Origin: Trogon surrucura
Lineage: Eukaryota; Chordata; Aves; Trogoniformes; Trogonidae
Assembly (NCBI GenBank): GCA_020746105.1
Contig: CM036639.1
Location: 3,177,501-3,241,500 of the forward strand
Length of the DNA stretch: 64,000 nt
Reading direction: 5' to 3'
The notes under the pieces were generated by a model. That model was not told the DNA's origin and ran no database searches. It saw nothing but the letters and a program-made list of their open reading frames with translations. Shown one piece after another: positions 47,374-64,000 of the stretch; position 1 is the first letter of the stretch; each line of letters starts with the position of its first letter. A program made the position numbers and the translations under genes.

Positions 47374-50300
47374 ATGTCTTTTCTTGTAAGTAAACCCGAG
47401 CGGATTAGGGTGAGTGTTGCCAAACCTTCCCGTCTCCCTGCGCCGCCGGTGCGTGTCGGTAGAGCTTGGCTTTTCCGGGAAAGCACCTCAGAGTCTCCTC
47501 AGAGCGGGGTCTCGGGGGGGCGGCCTGGAAATAAGAGAAACGAACACCGAGAGCGGCCGCGCTGAGGCGGGTGTCGGTCCCGCCCGGCGAGGGGTCGGTG
47601 ACGGGTGTCGTAATTCAGGAGAGGTGCGGGAATGGCGGTTTTTTCCCTGCCTTTCCTGAAGGAGTTGCGGCCTCACCGGTGTCGCGCCACCGACAGCTTC
47701 TCTTGGTGGTGTGGGTTTGGTTTTTTTTTGTAATAAACTTCACCCGAGAGGCGAAACACAACAGCTGTGTTGGATTCTGCCCTTTTAAATTGCTTAACCC
47801 CTTAAATTGCTGCCGACACCACCTTCCAACGGCACCGTTCCCTAAGAGCTTTTAGAGCATCACCCAAAGACTTTTGGTGCTTTCTGGGATGAGCTTCCCT
47901 TGCTCTGAGCAGTATAAGCTATTTTTAAAGTTACTTTACTGAGTAGACTATTTATTAATTTATAATTCTAACACGAGAGCGCTTGTGGTTGTTTATTTAA
48001 TGCTCTGCAAGGCTGAAATTGCATGTTCTGTTGTGTGCTACGTGTGTTTGTAGATATATATTTTTTTCCTTTGAATAGAGCAGTAGAAATGTTTCTCTGC
48101 ACAACCTAAGGCTGTGAAATCTGTGAGTTCTGGAAGAGAACAGCAGCTTTAAAACAGTTCTATTTTAAGCTTGCATACAGTCAGTATAGTAACATGCAGT
48201 AAGTGTAGCCGAAATACCGAAAGCCTCTAAGACTGTAAATAGTTAAAGCTTTTTTTTACACCCAGACAAACAAGTTTTATTTGCTTCTCCGAGGGAGTTG
48301 TGGCGTGCTTATGATTTTTGCTGGATGCACATGTACAAAGGTTCTTGTTTGAATGATCTAAAATTACGTTAACTTTATTACAAGTGCGTGCCGGGCAGGA
48401 AAACCAGTAGCGCTGGGTGGTTGCTGGGTGGGTGCCGTCGTAGTGGCACGAGAAGAGAATTATCCTTGTCCAAAGTAAGGATGTTGCGGATCACAGTAGA
48501 ATCCTTGAAGTGTTATGATTTTCTTACATTTTTTATGGGGCAGGGGGAAAAGAAACTTGTTCCTAGGTGGAATACCTAATTATCTGGGGTTGTTTTTTCT
48601 TTTCTTTCAGCGGTGGGTGTCTGAGAAGTTCATTGTTGAAGGCTTAAGAGAGTTCGAACTGTTTGGAGGTAAGTTTTCCCTCATGATTTTAGCTGTAAGG
48701 TCTCTTAATTTGGTTGCAGATACGTGTCGTAGCAGTAAAAGAGACTAATAAATCAGTCTGGAGCACCAGATCTGGTTATTCAGGCTGGCTAACCGTGTAA
48801 AGTGAATATGGAAGTGTCCAAAATCTAGCAAGTTATCTGGAAATCAAGTACTATTTTCAGACCCTGCATTCTCTTCCACTGTCTTTCCTATGCAAAAGAT
48901 AGATTTGGGGTTTGGGAAGGTTAATTGTGATTTTTCTGAGCGGAAACGGATTTTGAAACTCCGATGCGAGTTCCCCAGCGTGCCTGCAGGAGAGCCGGTT
49001 GCTTTCTGTTCTGCTCTGTGCCTGGCGAACGGAATTGCCCGCTGGGATGCAGAATTCCTGCTCAGTGACACGGAAAGCAATCGGAGCAGAGGAGGGATGT
49101 CTAGAGCTTGAGCTTCCAGGTGGAGTGGGAGATTTTTCACTGCTTTACATAAACTTCAGATAGTTTTCTCCATATTTAAGTGACTATGTCATGTTTGAAT
49201 GTATAACAAAGTATAACAAAAAAAAATCATCACCTTACATTTAGGTTGAATGTACGAACTGTTTGAATCTCTTTAAATCCCTTACGGGTGCTACAGTTTG
49301 ATTATTTTTAGTGCTGCAACCTTATGTGTAAATTAAATGCCTTTGTCTAAAAAATATATATATATATATATTTGGTATTGAAAAGTATCCTGCAGGCTAT
49401 TGACTGAGTTTTCCAACTCTACTTTTAATGGGTTTCTGTTGAACACAACATGGTGAACAATTAATTTCTTTACTCCAGAGCAGCCTCCGGGTGACTCTCG
49501 GAGAAAAGTAAGTGACCTCTGCAGGCTGTGGTGCTGTGGTTCATTGCATGGAGATTATTCCTTGTGGAAGTTTGGTTTGTTTTTTTTTCTTTTTATCTTA
49601 GTTATATCTTTCATCTCTATATCTAGCTCTACGAGTGTGAAAACAGGTTTCACCCTGGAGTGGAGATTTTGGTGTGTGGTTTTTCAAACTGGATGTGACA
49701 GCTCAAAACTTGGATTTGGATTTGTGTCATCGTTCCTCCAGCCCCCCAAGGGTCTCTTTTTTTTTGGAGGTGATTTAGATCTGATTCTTCAGAGATGCAG
49801 CTTACGGTAGAATATGTTTGTCTAAATGATTTCGCACCTACCCACAGCGTATTGAAACATTTCTGTGTGCAGGTGTTGCTCTAGTTTAATCTAATCACAA
49901 ACATAAATTAAGTGCGATTGGATTATAACTGTCAGTTCAGGCTGCTTATAATTGATTTTTGTGCCAGTGTCTGTAGTTTACTGGCACAAACAAAGCTGAA
50001 AATATGAGATACATACGCACTGTTTTGTATTAAGTAAATTTACACCTCTTGATTTATTTTTTAAAGGTTTTAAAATATGTGTTTGCTGGACTGGAAGCAA
50101 ATTGAGATTAGCATCTGGTTTGGTTTTGTCACAGTATTCACTTGGGGCTTGGGCACCTCTGCAGTGGTGTTGCTGACTCTATTTTGAATTTTGCATCTAA
50201 ATAAAAGCTTCCTTTTTCCAGCGGGGCTACAGAAGAAATAAATAGTCATCATATAATAGTAAATAATTTTGGGAGAGGGATGGGAGTGAAATTTGTGTTG

Positions 50301-53300
50301 CTCATGCTGACAGGGAGCGAGGGAATGAGGAGGTGGAGGGGAAGGCAGCAGAACAAAAGCAACGTTCCCTCGTCCTGATCCGGATGAATGTCACTTGGCA
50401 AATGCGGATCCATGCTGGCATCACATAACTGGTTTTCCTGTGGCATTTAGAACAGTAGCTCCCTCTCAAAGATTAATTTTCTTCAATCTATCTCAAATTA
50501 AAATCAGATCAACAGCCTGGGAAGCTAGCTCTTAACGAACGTGGGGCCGTAACGCCAGCCGTACGCGACTTCATTTTGCAGCTGCTTTTGCTTGTGACCA
50601 TACACCAAAAGTTGTCCTGTGTGAAACCACCGAGGAGCTTTTTTTGCGGTATTTCATAAATGACATTTCAGTTTAACCTTTCTTTGTTTTTTCTTTAACC
50701 AAAAAAAACCTCTTGTGTGATGTTGATAAATTTCTGGTAGAGCTCCTTGTGCATTAACTCTCAGTTATCGGTCACTGCTAACACGAGGAGAGGTGAGTGG
50801 AGACCTTGAGTGTACTGGGAAGACTTTTAAAAAGGGAACTCACAGTGTTTTTCCATTACTGTTGAAGCAGCATACACCATTAATAAGATTAAATTTCTTT
50901 AGTCTTTTGCATCTGTTTTGTTGGCTTATGCTATATCTGGAGTGGACTTTAATAAAGCAAACCGCTTACATCTCGCTCTGTGTCTCACCAGCTGTCATTG
51001 CTCCATAACGCTGCTCGTCAGAGCCTCCTGCTTTCATTTCCTTGGTGGTGCCTTTCTGCTTCAGAGGTTTCCATCTGCCTGTGTGTCCCTCCTGGCAATC
51101 TGGCTGTTGACAGGACCCTGTGAAATTGCTGGAAGAAGTAACGAACGACACAAGCGAGATGAGAATTGACAGGCGTCTTTAACCGAAGTTTGCAGTCGTG
51201 AAGGGGAAGCTGCTGCCTGTTCTGAGCCGAGCAGCAGCACCGTGCAGCGTTAGGATGAGGAAAAAAAAGGGAATTGGGACTGCTGAGGTCTCAGGGGTTA
51301 GATGAAATGGGGCTGAGTTGTTGTGCTGGAGTTGTTTGAGCTGAAATTGTACCGTAGCACCGTTCGCAAATCTTTTTTTATCTTAACAGAAAAATACACA
51401 TTTTTTTTTGTTACAGGTAGGCAGAGAGAGGTAAATGCTGTTGAAAGTCAGTTGAAATGGTGTAACTTGGGAAGCCTGACTGCTGGCTTACTCCCCAAAT
51501 ATACTTGGGGACACAACAATAATTTACAGCAAATTCCTGTCTGTGCTCATTGCACTACATTTACCCTGGACTGAGGGTAGAACAGCAAGTTCATTGTTTT
51601 TTCAGCCCTCGCCGTGTTGTTTCCATCTTTCAGTGATGGAAAAAAGAGTATCTGCTGTCACTCTAGGAAAACACACGAGCCTTTTCTGCTTCGTGTACCG
51701 TGAGAGAAGGTCTGATAAAGGGCATTTGCGGTTGGTGAAGAATGAGGTGGAAAAAATGAGCCGGAGTTCCAAATGTCAGGAGGAGTTAATGTGCTGGAAA
51801 TTGGAGATAACTAAATCTGATCTTGGGACACCAAATAAATCTGGATCCCCATTAGGATGTTCTCCTGGTGACTTTGGAAATTTGAGGGAGTTGGAAGGTG
51901 CAACGAACTTGTGAGAACATTGAAGTGTGTCTGCTGCAGAATCCTGCTTGGAGAGGTTTATGTGCACGTAAATAAAGCAGATAACGTTATGTCAGGTGTA
52001 GTGGAGAAAAGCTGACAGGCTTGGGAGTCCCGCTTCCCCACGCGGTGCGGGGGCTTTTTATTTTTTTTTTTTTTTTCTTTTCTGTGAGCACTAACGCTTT
52101 GCAGTTAAGTTTTTGGCTTTCATTTGGAGCTTCTCCTTTCACGTGTGTCTGATCTCCACACCTTGGGCTAAGTTGGTTCATCATCTCTGTGGTGCAGCTA
52201 AGCAGACGAGCAGCTGAAAACCAGAAGCCCCAGCATCAGACAGGGCTGCTGCCCGCCGCGGTGCAGAGAAATGCTATAAAAAAGTTTTCCTTGGGCCTTC
52301 ACTCAGGCACCAGGATGGTGGCACAGAGGTTTGTAACTGATGGGAGAAGGGTAGTTCCTATAAAGCAGCGCTTAAGCTGTCCTGGGGAATTGGCTTTATC
52401 CAAATAGTCCTAAATAAATTCTAGCTTACAGTAATTAAGAACTTCCCCGTTACGGTTACGTGGCTGGAAACACAGATGTGTGGATCTTCTGAAACGAGGC
52501 ATCTCCTGGATTTCAATTGATAAATAACTGTTTGAAATTACTTTAACAGCAATCTCTTCTGTATTCAGTACCGCCTTATTTTTTTGAGATGTATGATAAG
52601 GAGCAGGTGATTTTTCCAGCACACGATCTGTATGTCTGTTGACCTGACTTAATTATTTTTTTTTCCCTAGACAAATGAGGCAAGCTCCGAGTCGATAGCT
52701 TCTTCCCCTAAAAGGGACACCATGAGCAACTTCCTACCGGACAGCAGCTGTTACGAGTTGCTCACTATCATAGGTAATACCGCCCGTGGGCTGGAGGATC
52801 AGAAGGCTGCTTTACAAAGAAAATAACTTCCACAAAATCTGTTGGCCTTTTCTTGATTGCTTGCTTATTTTTGACATTAGGTGCCTGGCCTCCTTGGGTT
52901 TAAAAGCGCTTTGGTAAAAAATCAGATGCCAATCCTAAAGGCTTTTGACTGAAAGAGGCGGGTGGTGGGTTAATGACCCCGAGTGTGAAGAACAAAGTCA
53001 GCAGGAGCAGACTGACACCCGTCTCTGTCCTTGATGGGGCTGTGGCCTAATAATTCTATTTCTACCCCAGTTCTGAACTTGAAAGACAGGCTGGTGTTAC
53101 TGGCTAGGAGGCTTCTCTCCATGGGGTACGTGCCAAGGAAGGTGGTATCGGACAGAATGATGATTCTTTTTCACGAGGCTAAAAATAGCTTCAGTAAATG
53201 AATGTAAAGATTATTTAAGGGTCAAGGACTGGAGGAGTTCTCCAGAGATGTGTGGTTCCAGAAGTGCTGCTGAAGCTTTCTAATGCCTTTTCTCTCAGGC

Positions 53301-56300
53301 AGAGGCTTTGAAGACTTGATGGTTGTGAACCTGGCCAGGTATAAACCCACAGGAGAGTATGTCACAGTCAGAAGAGTGAACCTGGAGGCCTGCACAAACG
53401 AAATGGTCACGTTCTTGCAGGTAAGGCAAAGCCACTGATAGCACAGTGCAGGTTTAGGAGAGGACAGACGGCAAGAACGGCGCTTATCAGTACTGTTCTT
53501 GTATTTCTGCATTTCCTAAATTGAATCAGAATACCCGGTTTTTATTTTAGGGGGAACTGCATGTTTCGAAGCTGTTCAACCACCCTAACATCGTGCCATA
53601 CAAAGCAACTTTCATAGCTGACAACGAGCTGTGGGTAGTGACATCTTTCATGGCCTATGGTAGGTGGAGAGGGAACACCTTTGTCTGACTGTCATATTCT
53701 GTGAAGTGAAATTTAAGTAACGCAATATCCTTATGTTTGTTTGGTTTGTTTTTTTTTTTCCAGACCAGCTAAGAGGTGTTTTGTTTCTTTTTAGGTTCTG
53801 CAAAAGATTTAATCTGTACCCATTTTATGGATGGGATGAGTGAACTGGCTATTGCATATATCCTCCAAGGCGTATTGAAAGCACTTGACTACATCCACCA
53901 CATGGGCTATGTACATAGGTATATTAAAAAAAAAAAAAGGCCATCCACTTTCCTTCTGTTGGAAGTTCTCCGAAGTAACTGCTCATCCTTAGAGCAGAGC
54001 GGGTAGCTGAAGAGATGCAGGATGCATTATCAAGTTTTGCATTACTTTGCCGTTAGAGCAAATCGATACTCCTGGGAAGTTTTATCATTGATCAGGCTAA
54101 ACTGACTGAAAGTGTCACTGTGGCACAAACGTAAAAGACCGCTGGGTATCTAAAATCACAACTGCAGCTCGTGTTGACTGGTTAAGGCTCTGTTCAGGTG
54201 CTATTGATAGTCTCCAAACTGAGACTGACGGTGGTGGTGGGATTTGCCCCGTTACTGTTGAAGGTCCTGGGCCCCTAACTTTTACTCCTGCATTTCTCGT
54301 TGCCACCAAAACATTCTCTGGGAACCTGCAAAGTGGGTGAATACAGCCCTGTTCATGTTTGTAGAGGTGGTTTTGCCGACTGTTCAGGATGGTGCTTGGC
54401 AGTCTCGGCCTCGTGGCAGGAGGCTGATCGATGCTGCCCTGTGCGCTGAGCTGCACGGGAGAGCAGGCTTTTATCCTCTCCATAGGTGCTCACTAAGGAT
54501 GAATTTCTGTTTAGTACTACAACTTCTCTTAATCTCTTTCTAAATCGCTGTCTCCAGCTTTTAGCATATTTTTCTTCTTCTCTGATAAATATTCTGTTGC
54601 GAGATACGCTTAAAGTTCTACGTTATTAGTGGTTACTACTTTTCTTGTATATACTGTTAAAGAAATCCAGCTTGCCTATGCCTGCCTTAAATCCTTTGCA
54701 GTGCCCTTCTGTGCTAACAGTCTTCCTGGGATGCTGTTGAGGTTTTACTGATTTTTTTTTTTTTTTTTTTAATTTTTTTTAGGAGTGTTAAAGCCAGCCA
54801 TATCCTGATCTCTGTAGACGGGAAGGTGTACCTCTCTGGCCTGCGAAGTAACCTCAGTATGATCAACCATGGGCAGCGGCTCAAAGTTGTTCATGATTTT
54901 CCCAAATACAGCATCAAAGTCCTGCCTTGGCTCAGTCCTGAAGTCTTGCAGCAGGTGTGTTGAAAAAGAACAAACTTAGTTTTTAGGGTTACATGGTACC
55001 TCTCTATAATTTTCAGAGTTCTTAGGGCAAGTAAGTCAGTCCACAGGGCTAATGTTTCTTTTCATCTAGAATCTCCAGGGTTACGACGCAAAATCTGACA
55101 TTTACAGCGTAGGGATAACGGCCTGCGAGCTGGCAAATGGCCACGTACCATTTAAAGACATGCCTTCTACTCAGGTAAGGTTTAGAGCTGTTCCTTTCTC
55201 ATCCTGACACATGGATGCTGTGTCTACCCGAGTGAGAAATCTTAACCGTCTAGCCTTCCCGTGTGTGATGTTGCTCACGGCCCTTCTCTTCCAGATGCTC
55301 TTGGAAAAGCTGAATGGAACTGTGCCCTGCCTGCTGGACACCACCACAATTCCTGCTGACGAGCTGACTATGAAAACCTCCCGATCGAGTGCGAACTGCG
55401 GGATGGGCGAGAGCATGGCCATCAGCAACGTGAGAGCGGCCAACGGAGAGCTGGCCCTGCACCCTTATCTTCGGACCTTCTCCACCTACTTCCATAACTT
55501 TGTAGAGCAGTGCCTCCAGCGGAACCCCGATTTCAGGTAAAGCTGGGTGAAAGCTGCTCGTCACAGACCTGCACTGTTCTTGGGTTGACGAAACTCTGAG
55601 AGCCAGCAGAGGTTCTTCAAAGGTTTCTTTCTTTTCTAACTCCTCTCTACAGGCCGAGCGCAGGCACTCTGCTTAATCATCCCTTTTTCAAGCAGGTAAG
55701 AAACTCGTTTAATCTGCAGATAAAGAATAGTGGCTTTTTTTCTAGCTGTTGTCTTGCTGTGTCACTGAACCTGGGGGTGGGAATGTCACGTTGTTGAGTT
55801 TTCTGCGATGCGAAAAGATTGTTTGGTGACTAGTAGTGCAAACTGGCGATCCTCACCTTTTCCTAAGAGGTGGATGGGCTGTTCTCAAGGCATCTCTTTA
55901 TTGAAGCAGAGGATGTAAATCTGCCTGTCCCATATGCCCAGGATTTTTCACGAGTACCGGGACAAGGCAGTCCTAACCTGAGCCTTACTGACCCCAAACC
56001 CAAGTGCCCTGTGCGTGGCAGGCTGGCGAGCTCCAGCCCAGGTCTGGGAAGAGGCAGAGGCTCTTGTGTCCCTGAGATGATTTGTCTGGCTTGCTCCGAG
56101 CTGAGGGGCGTCACGGACGGGAGTGTCAGGACTGTAGCACTCCAGCGCTGCCCAAAGGGCTGCACGCAAAGCGCTTTCTTGTTACGAGATCTGGCGTGGC
56201 AGCCCTGCGCGCCTCTGCGCGGGCGAGAGGGTAATACTGTGCCTTTACTATAACCACATGTTGTTCTGTTGGTCTGTGGTGGACAAGCACGTGGGAACGT

Positions 56301-56485
56301 TTCAGCAGCAGAGTTCTCTCCTTTCTGTGCAGCTCAAGCGCCGTGCTTCCGAAGCACTCCCCGAACTTCTGCGCCCCGTCACCCCGATCACCAATTTTGA
56401 AGGAACGCGGCCCCAGGACCCCAGTGGCATTTTTGGGCTGGTGTCAAACCTGGAGCAGCTGGAAGTGGATGACTGGGAATTCTAG
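47374..56485 (+). CDS. STRADA: STRADA, STE20-related pseudokinase activator of LKB1
   Basis: STRAD-alpha forms the LKB1-STRAD-MO25 complex, holding LKB1/STK11 active and in the cytoplasm. Inferred coding exons are 47374-47409, 48611-48668, 49479-49507, 52671-52773, 53299-53420, 53551-53659, 53795-53918, 54783-54954, 55070-55174, 55295-55536, 55653-55695 and 56333-56485. They join to 431 residues, the same length as human isoform 1. The STE20-like fold begins at about residue 68. Catalytic residues are missing as expected: the VAIK lysine position reads VRR (99-101), HRD reads [11 protein letters not shown] (192 on), and DFG reads GLR (213-215). The APE-like LSPEVLQQ and the MO25-binding C-terminal WEF (429-431) are present. 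The 5'UTR exons are one ending at 47150 and one from 47338. The alternative STRADB is excluded by the N-terminus ([12 protein letters not shown]) and by linkage to CCDC47. Confidence 0.97.
49350..49372. repeat. (TA)n microsatellite in a STRADA intron
   Basis: About ten TA units lie about 110 bases upstream of exon 49479-49507. No function is apparent. Confidence 0.85.
49508..52670 (+). other. STRADA: Largest STRADA intron, no internal gene seen
   Basis: This intron of about 3.2 kb separates exons 49479-49507 and 52671-52773. Plus-strand frames at 51323-51574 and 51543-51914 show no domains or flanking splice sites. Confidence 0.6.
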
Positions 56486-57770
56486 AAAAAAGGACTATAC
56501 CTAGTTCTGGAGGAGTTTTCTGGACATTGTAATTTATTGGTCCTGTTCATAAAAAGGGGTGAATGTTACGCGAGGAAGAGTTTACAGGTCCTGGGGAAGG
56601 AACTTCAACTGTCGTAGCCCGGAAACAAATGCACAGACCCAAGCTGGAAAAGGATAAAGCCCGAAGAGCTGTGGAGTTTTCCAAATGGTGCAGTGCCCAA
56701 AGCTCCAGTTCTTGCAGCAGAGCGTTGGTAGATCATTTAAATGGGTTGAGTGAGTCTGTTTTGTCTCTATTTTTTTGTAAAAACTGCTTTCTCCTACCAT
56801 AGTTGAAGGCTGCACGTCCCTGCCACCTTTGTTTTTTTTCCTCTTTTAAGGGTGCCTTGGAGTTAAGGGGAGGCAGGCAGCTTAGTTACGGGCATTCTCT
56901 TAAGAGCTAGTCAGATTGCTGTTAGTGTTGGCACAGGGGGAGTTTTTGATGGTGGAGGAGAAAAAGGGATTCCGTTCTTTAAATGTAGTTATTGCTTCGT
57001 GATGGAAAATGGGAGATTGAAGACAACCCAGTTCCACTCTGGCCATGGTTACCGCATTGGGCATTCCTTGGCAGCACTGCGTTCTCTCCCAGTTCTGGAG
57101 AGAGCTTTTGAAGTGATCCTCTCCCTTGCTGCTGAGCACTCTGAACTCCAGGTCAGACAGGGCATCCCAGCCTCTCCTCCCTTGGCTGCCTGGATCACCA
57201 CAGCAAGTGCGTACGCTTGTGCCACACACCGGGTGTTTTAGCCCGCTCAGTGTGTTTAGTTGAGCCTCCTGTTAGCTGGGTCGGTTTCACAGCGTGTAAC
57301 TCATACCCAGCTTGTTCTCAGTGACTGACACTGGCACAGAGGGAAAAGTAAGTTGACCTTCATGCTGAGCTCTCTTGCTGACAACTCCTCTTAAACATCA
57401 TGTACAGAATTGATCTTCAGCCTTCCGTTACCGTTGTTGTTCTGACTTCCCTGAGACAGGATAAAAGCTTGCTTAGCACACAGCTCCCCTTGATTCACTG
57501 ATGTGGGAGACTGCCCTGCTGCTGTGGCAGCTCTCCCCAGTTCCATGACATTTAGGGGGTTTTTGAGGTGTATTTCCCAGGACCATGGGTACTGGATGTC
57601 TTTCCACCCTTTCATGAAGCACTGAGAATCCAGTCCTCCAGGTGTGGTTGATGGGAGTAGCGGTGCTGGCAACAGGTCCTTCGTGTGTTTATAAACTGTA
57701 CTTGAACCCAGATAAAGTTTGTTACTCTAGTTTTTTGCCAAAACAAATAAAGTATTTCTGAAGTTGTTTT
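56486..57770 (+). other. STRADA: STRADA 3'UTR with poly(A) signal
   Basis: AATAAA at 57746-57751 predicts cleavage near 57770, giving a 3'UTR of about 1.28 kb that lies entirely in the last exon. Confidence 0.7.
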
Positions 57771-58540
57771 TTTTTAAGTCTGCTGTTGCTGCAGGATGAT
57801 GGAGTGGATCACAAATGACGACACAGCCTGGCTGTGTGTGCTCTCATTTCCTTACATAAAAAGGTTCTGCATCCCAGCTGGCAAGGGCCAGGTGCCGTTA
57901 GAACGCAGCATGCGAAGGCAGTTGTGCAAACAACTGCTCATGCTCTTTTCTCAAAGTTTCAGTAAAATGTGCTCATTCTGCCAGTGCAGGCTACAACAGG
58001 CAGGCAGAAAAACCATGATGGAATACACAGAGCTGTAACAAATCGTAACTGCAGTACCCTAGCCTGCTTTTCCCTAGGTTGGCATTTTTAGGGTGAAGGA
58101 GGAACTTAATGCATGCTACTATTTCTCATCCCTTTCCCTGCTTTCGGCTTGCTCCGTGCTCAAAGAGCACAGATTTAAATGACAATTTGATGCTTAACAG
58201 CAGCAGGAAGCGAATGGGATCAGTGCAAAGTTAGAGCTCCAAGTTAAACAGCAACACCTTGGTCAAAAAAAAGAAGTGAGGCAGTAACTGCGTGCACAGC
58301 TTGCGACACCTCCCTCCCCAGGCACACGGCAGCCCTGGGGGGGCACCTGTTGGGGTCCTGCTGGGAGCAGGGTGCGTGCAGGCAGCTGTACTCGAGTATG
58401 GCCTTACCTGTTCTGTCTCGTGCCCGTGCAAAACAGCGAGTAAGGAGTCTGGCACAGTCACACACTGCTGGAGTAGCTGCTGGTTGGGTGCACACGCACT
58501 GGCTACAGCTGCTGGCCCCAAGGCAACTGCGAGGAGCATT
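57771..58540. other. Spacer between the convergent STRADA and RNF113 genes
   Basis: About 770 bases separate the predicted 3' ends. No gene is seen. The frames at 58231-58569 and 58292-58699 mostly lie over this spacer and the RNF113 3' end. Confidence 0.6.
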
Positions 58541-58560
58541 TTTTCCCCCCCCATAAAAGC

Positions 58561-58566
58561 TTTATT
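58561..58566 (-). promoter_or_regulatory. RNF113A: Poly(A) signal of the RNF113 gene
   Basis: AATAAA on the minus strand lies only 28 bases after the stop codon, so the 3'UTR should be about 50 bases long, unusually short. Confidence 0.75.
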
Positions 58567-58593
58567 CAACTACATACAAAACAGGGTGCTCTG

Positions 58594-63089
<4,496 letters not shown>

Positions 63090-63113
<24 letters not shown>

Positions 63114-63240
63114 CTTGCGCTCCTCGGCCACCGGCGCTGGCGGCCGGAGCGGCGCCTCAGGGCCGCGCTCCCTCCCGCCGCCGCCGCTCACGCCCTCTGC
63201 TGGCCGGGAGGGCTGCGCGCCCCGAGCGCAGGGGCAGGGC
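63090..63240 (-). promoter_or_regulatory. RNF113A: RNF113 CpG-island promoter with YY1-like start site
   Basis: The start codon sits in AAGATGGCGGAGG on the minus strand, which fits both a good initiation context and the YY1 consensus often found just downstream of TATA-less start sites. The surrounding CpG island spans roughly 62640-63700. Confidence 0.5.
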
Positions 63241-64000
63241 CCGGGCAGAGCCGCTCCCCACCTCCCGGCGAGGGCGCCCCCCTGGCGGCGGGGAGGGAGG
63301 GAGCGAGGGGCGCCGGAGCGGGCCGGGGCCGCCGCACCCCTCGGGGCCGCTCCCCTCGGCGCTGCCCGTGCCGCCCTCCCCGCCCCGGGCCCGCACCCCG
63401 GCTCCTGCCCCGGCCGCTGAGCACAGAGCGGGGGCACTGCGGGGCGAGCCCCTCCTCGGCCTCCCTCTCCACGCCCCCGGCCCCGCTGCCCCCCCATCTC
63501 CTCCGGGCCTGCTGGGCCCTCCATGTCGCCATAGCAAGAGGAGAAGACGCCGAAGCCCAGCACCTCCCAGCCCAGCCCCTGCCGGGACGGGGAGGCAGAC
63601 CCGGCCTGGGGACGGGGCCCGTTCTCGGGTTCACCCAGGGCAGCAGGCGGGTGGCTCCGCTCAGCGAAGGCTGCCCCGCACCTGCCCTCACTCCGGGGCG
63701 GCCTGGCGACGCCTTGGATGCTCTTCTGCTCTTCCCCGTGCCCAGATGGACACGGGCTTTCGCAGTCCCGCCAGCCTCCTGCTGCGTGACACGTGTGACC
63801 GTCCCCATTGCAGGGTCTGCTTGGCAACAGCTAATTTTACTGTCGACTCAAATTCCTCTTTTATTTGCTCCCTGTGGCAGCAAACCTTCTCAGCGCAGAT
63901 GCTATTTGGGCAATGCAGAGTGACAGATACGATAAATCTTATCAGTGCTGTCTCCCTGTCCTGTAAACACCACCATAAATTCCTTAATCGTATTTTTTGC
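63241..64000. other. GC-rich flank right of RNF113, no gene supported
   Basis: Long frames on both strands (for example plus 62628-63923) arise from the scarcity of stop codons in GC-rich DNA and lack domains. A neighbouring gene may begin beyond the window. I could not identify any LIMD2 or MAP3K3 sequence, the neighbours of STRADA in human. Confidence 0.5.

Noticed and set aside
53776-54006. Truncated STRADA-like frame ending [16 protein letters not shown]
   Set aside because: This is the real exon 53795-53918 read through its donor into the intron. The correct junction continues to exon 54783.

Overview
The window is vertebrate nuclear DNA, most likely from a bird. It has intron-rich genes with consensus splice sites, CpG-island promoters, AATAAA poly(A) signals and CR1-type LINE remnants. 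The short introns, high GC and gene order suggest an avian microchromosome comparable to chicken chromosome 27. The species cannot be fixed from the sequence. I found six protein-coding genes, and each was reconstructed exon by exon into a full-length open frame.

Layout, left to right. Positions 1-850 hold no supported gene. MYL4 (minus, CDS 6544-1314, 3'UTR to about 850) encodes an embryonic/atrial essential myosin light chain. A class B1 GPCR of the parathyroid hormone receptor family (plus, CDS 9999-15919) lies head-to-head with it; I call it PTH3R, the receptor absent from placental mammals. DDX42 (minus, CDS 33738-19718) encodes a DEAD-box splicing helicase. It shares a CpG-island divergent promoter near 35.2-35.65 kb with CCDC47 (plus, CDS 37762-44716), an ER membrane protein of the multipass translocon. 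STRADA (plus, CDS 47374-56485) encodes the LKB1-activating pseudokinase and has two perfect CRE palindromes in its promoter. An RNF113A-type CCCH/RING splicing factor gene (minus, CDS 63113-58594) ends tail-to-tail with STRADA. The last 0.9 kb is GC-rich promoter-side DNA without a supported gene.

The genes are not one pathway. DDX42 and RNF113 both act in the spliceosome, CCDC47 works at the ER, STRADA activates LKB1, and MYL4/PTHR form an ancient linked pair. DDX42-CCDC47-STRADA keeps the human 17q23.3 order, while MYL4 is on 17q21 in human, so the window spans a rearrangement between the lineages.

Main points of interest: (1) the MYL-PTHR pair has the same divergent arrangement as human MYL3-PTH1R, and MYL1/PTH2R also share 2q34, which points to a paralogon from the early vertebrate genome duplications; (2) RNF113 has ten coding exons here, whereas human RNF113A is intronless; (3) three inferred GC-AG introns, two in the receptor; (4) an orphan lamin-tail coding fragment in CCDC47 intron 1. 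I saw no wholly new gene system. Splice junctions were inferred from frame continuity, motifs and family knowledge, without transcript data.
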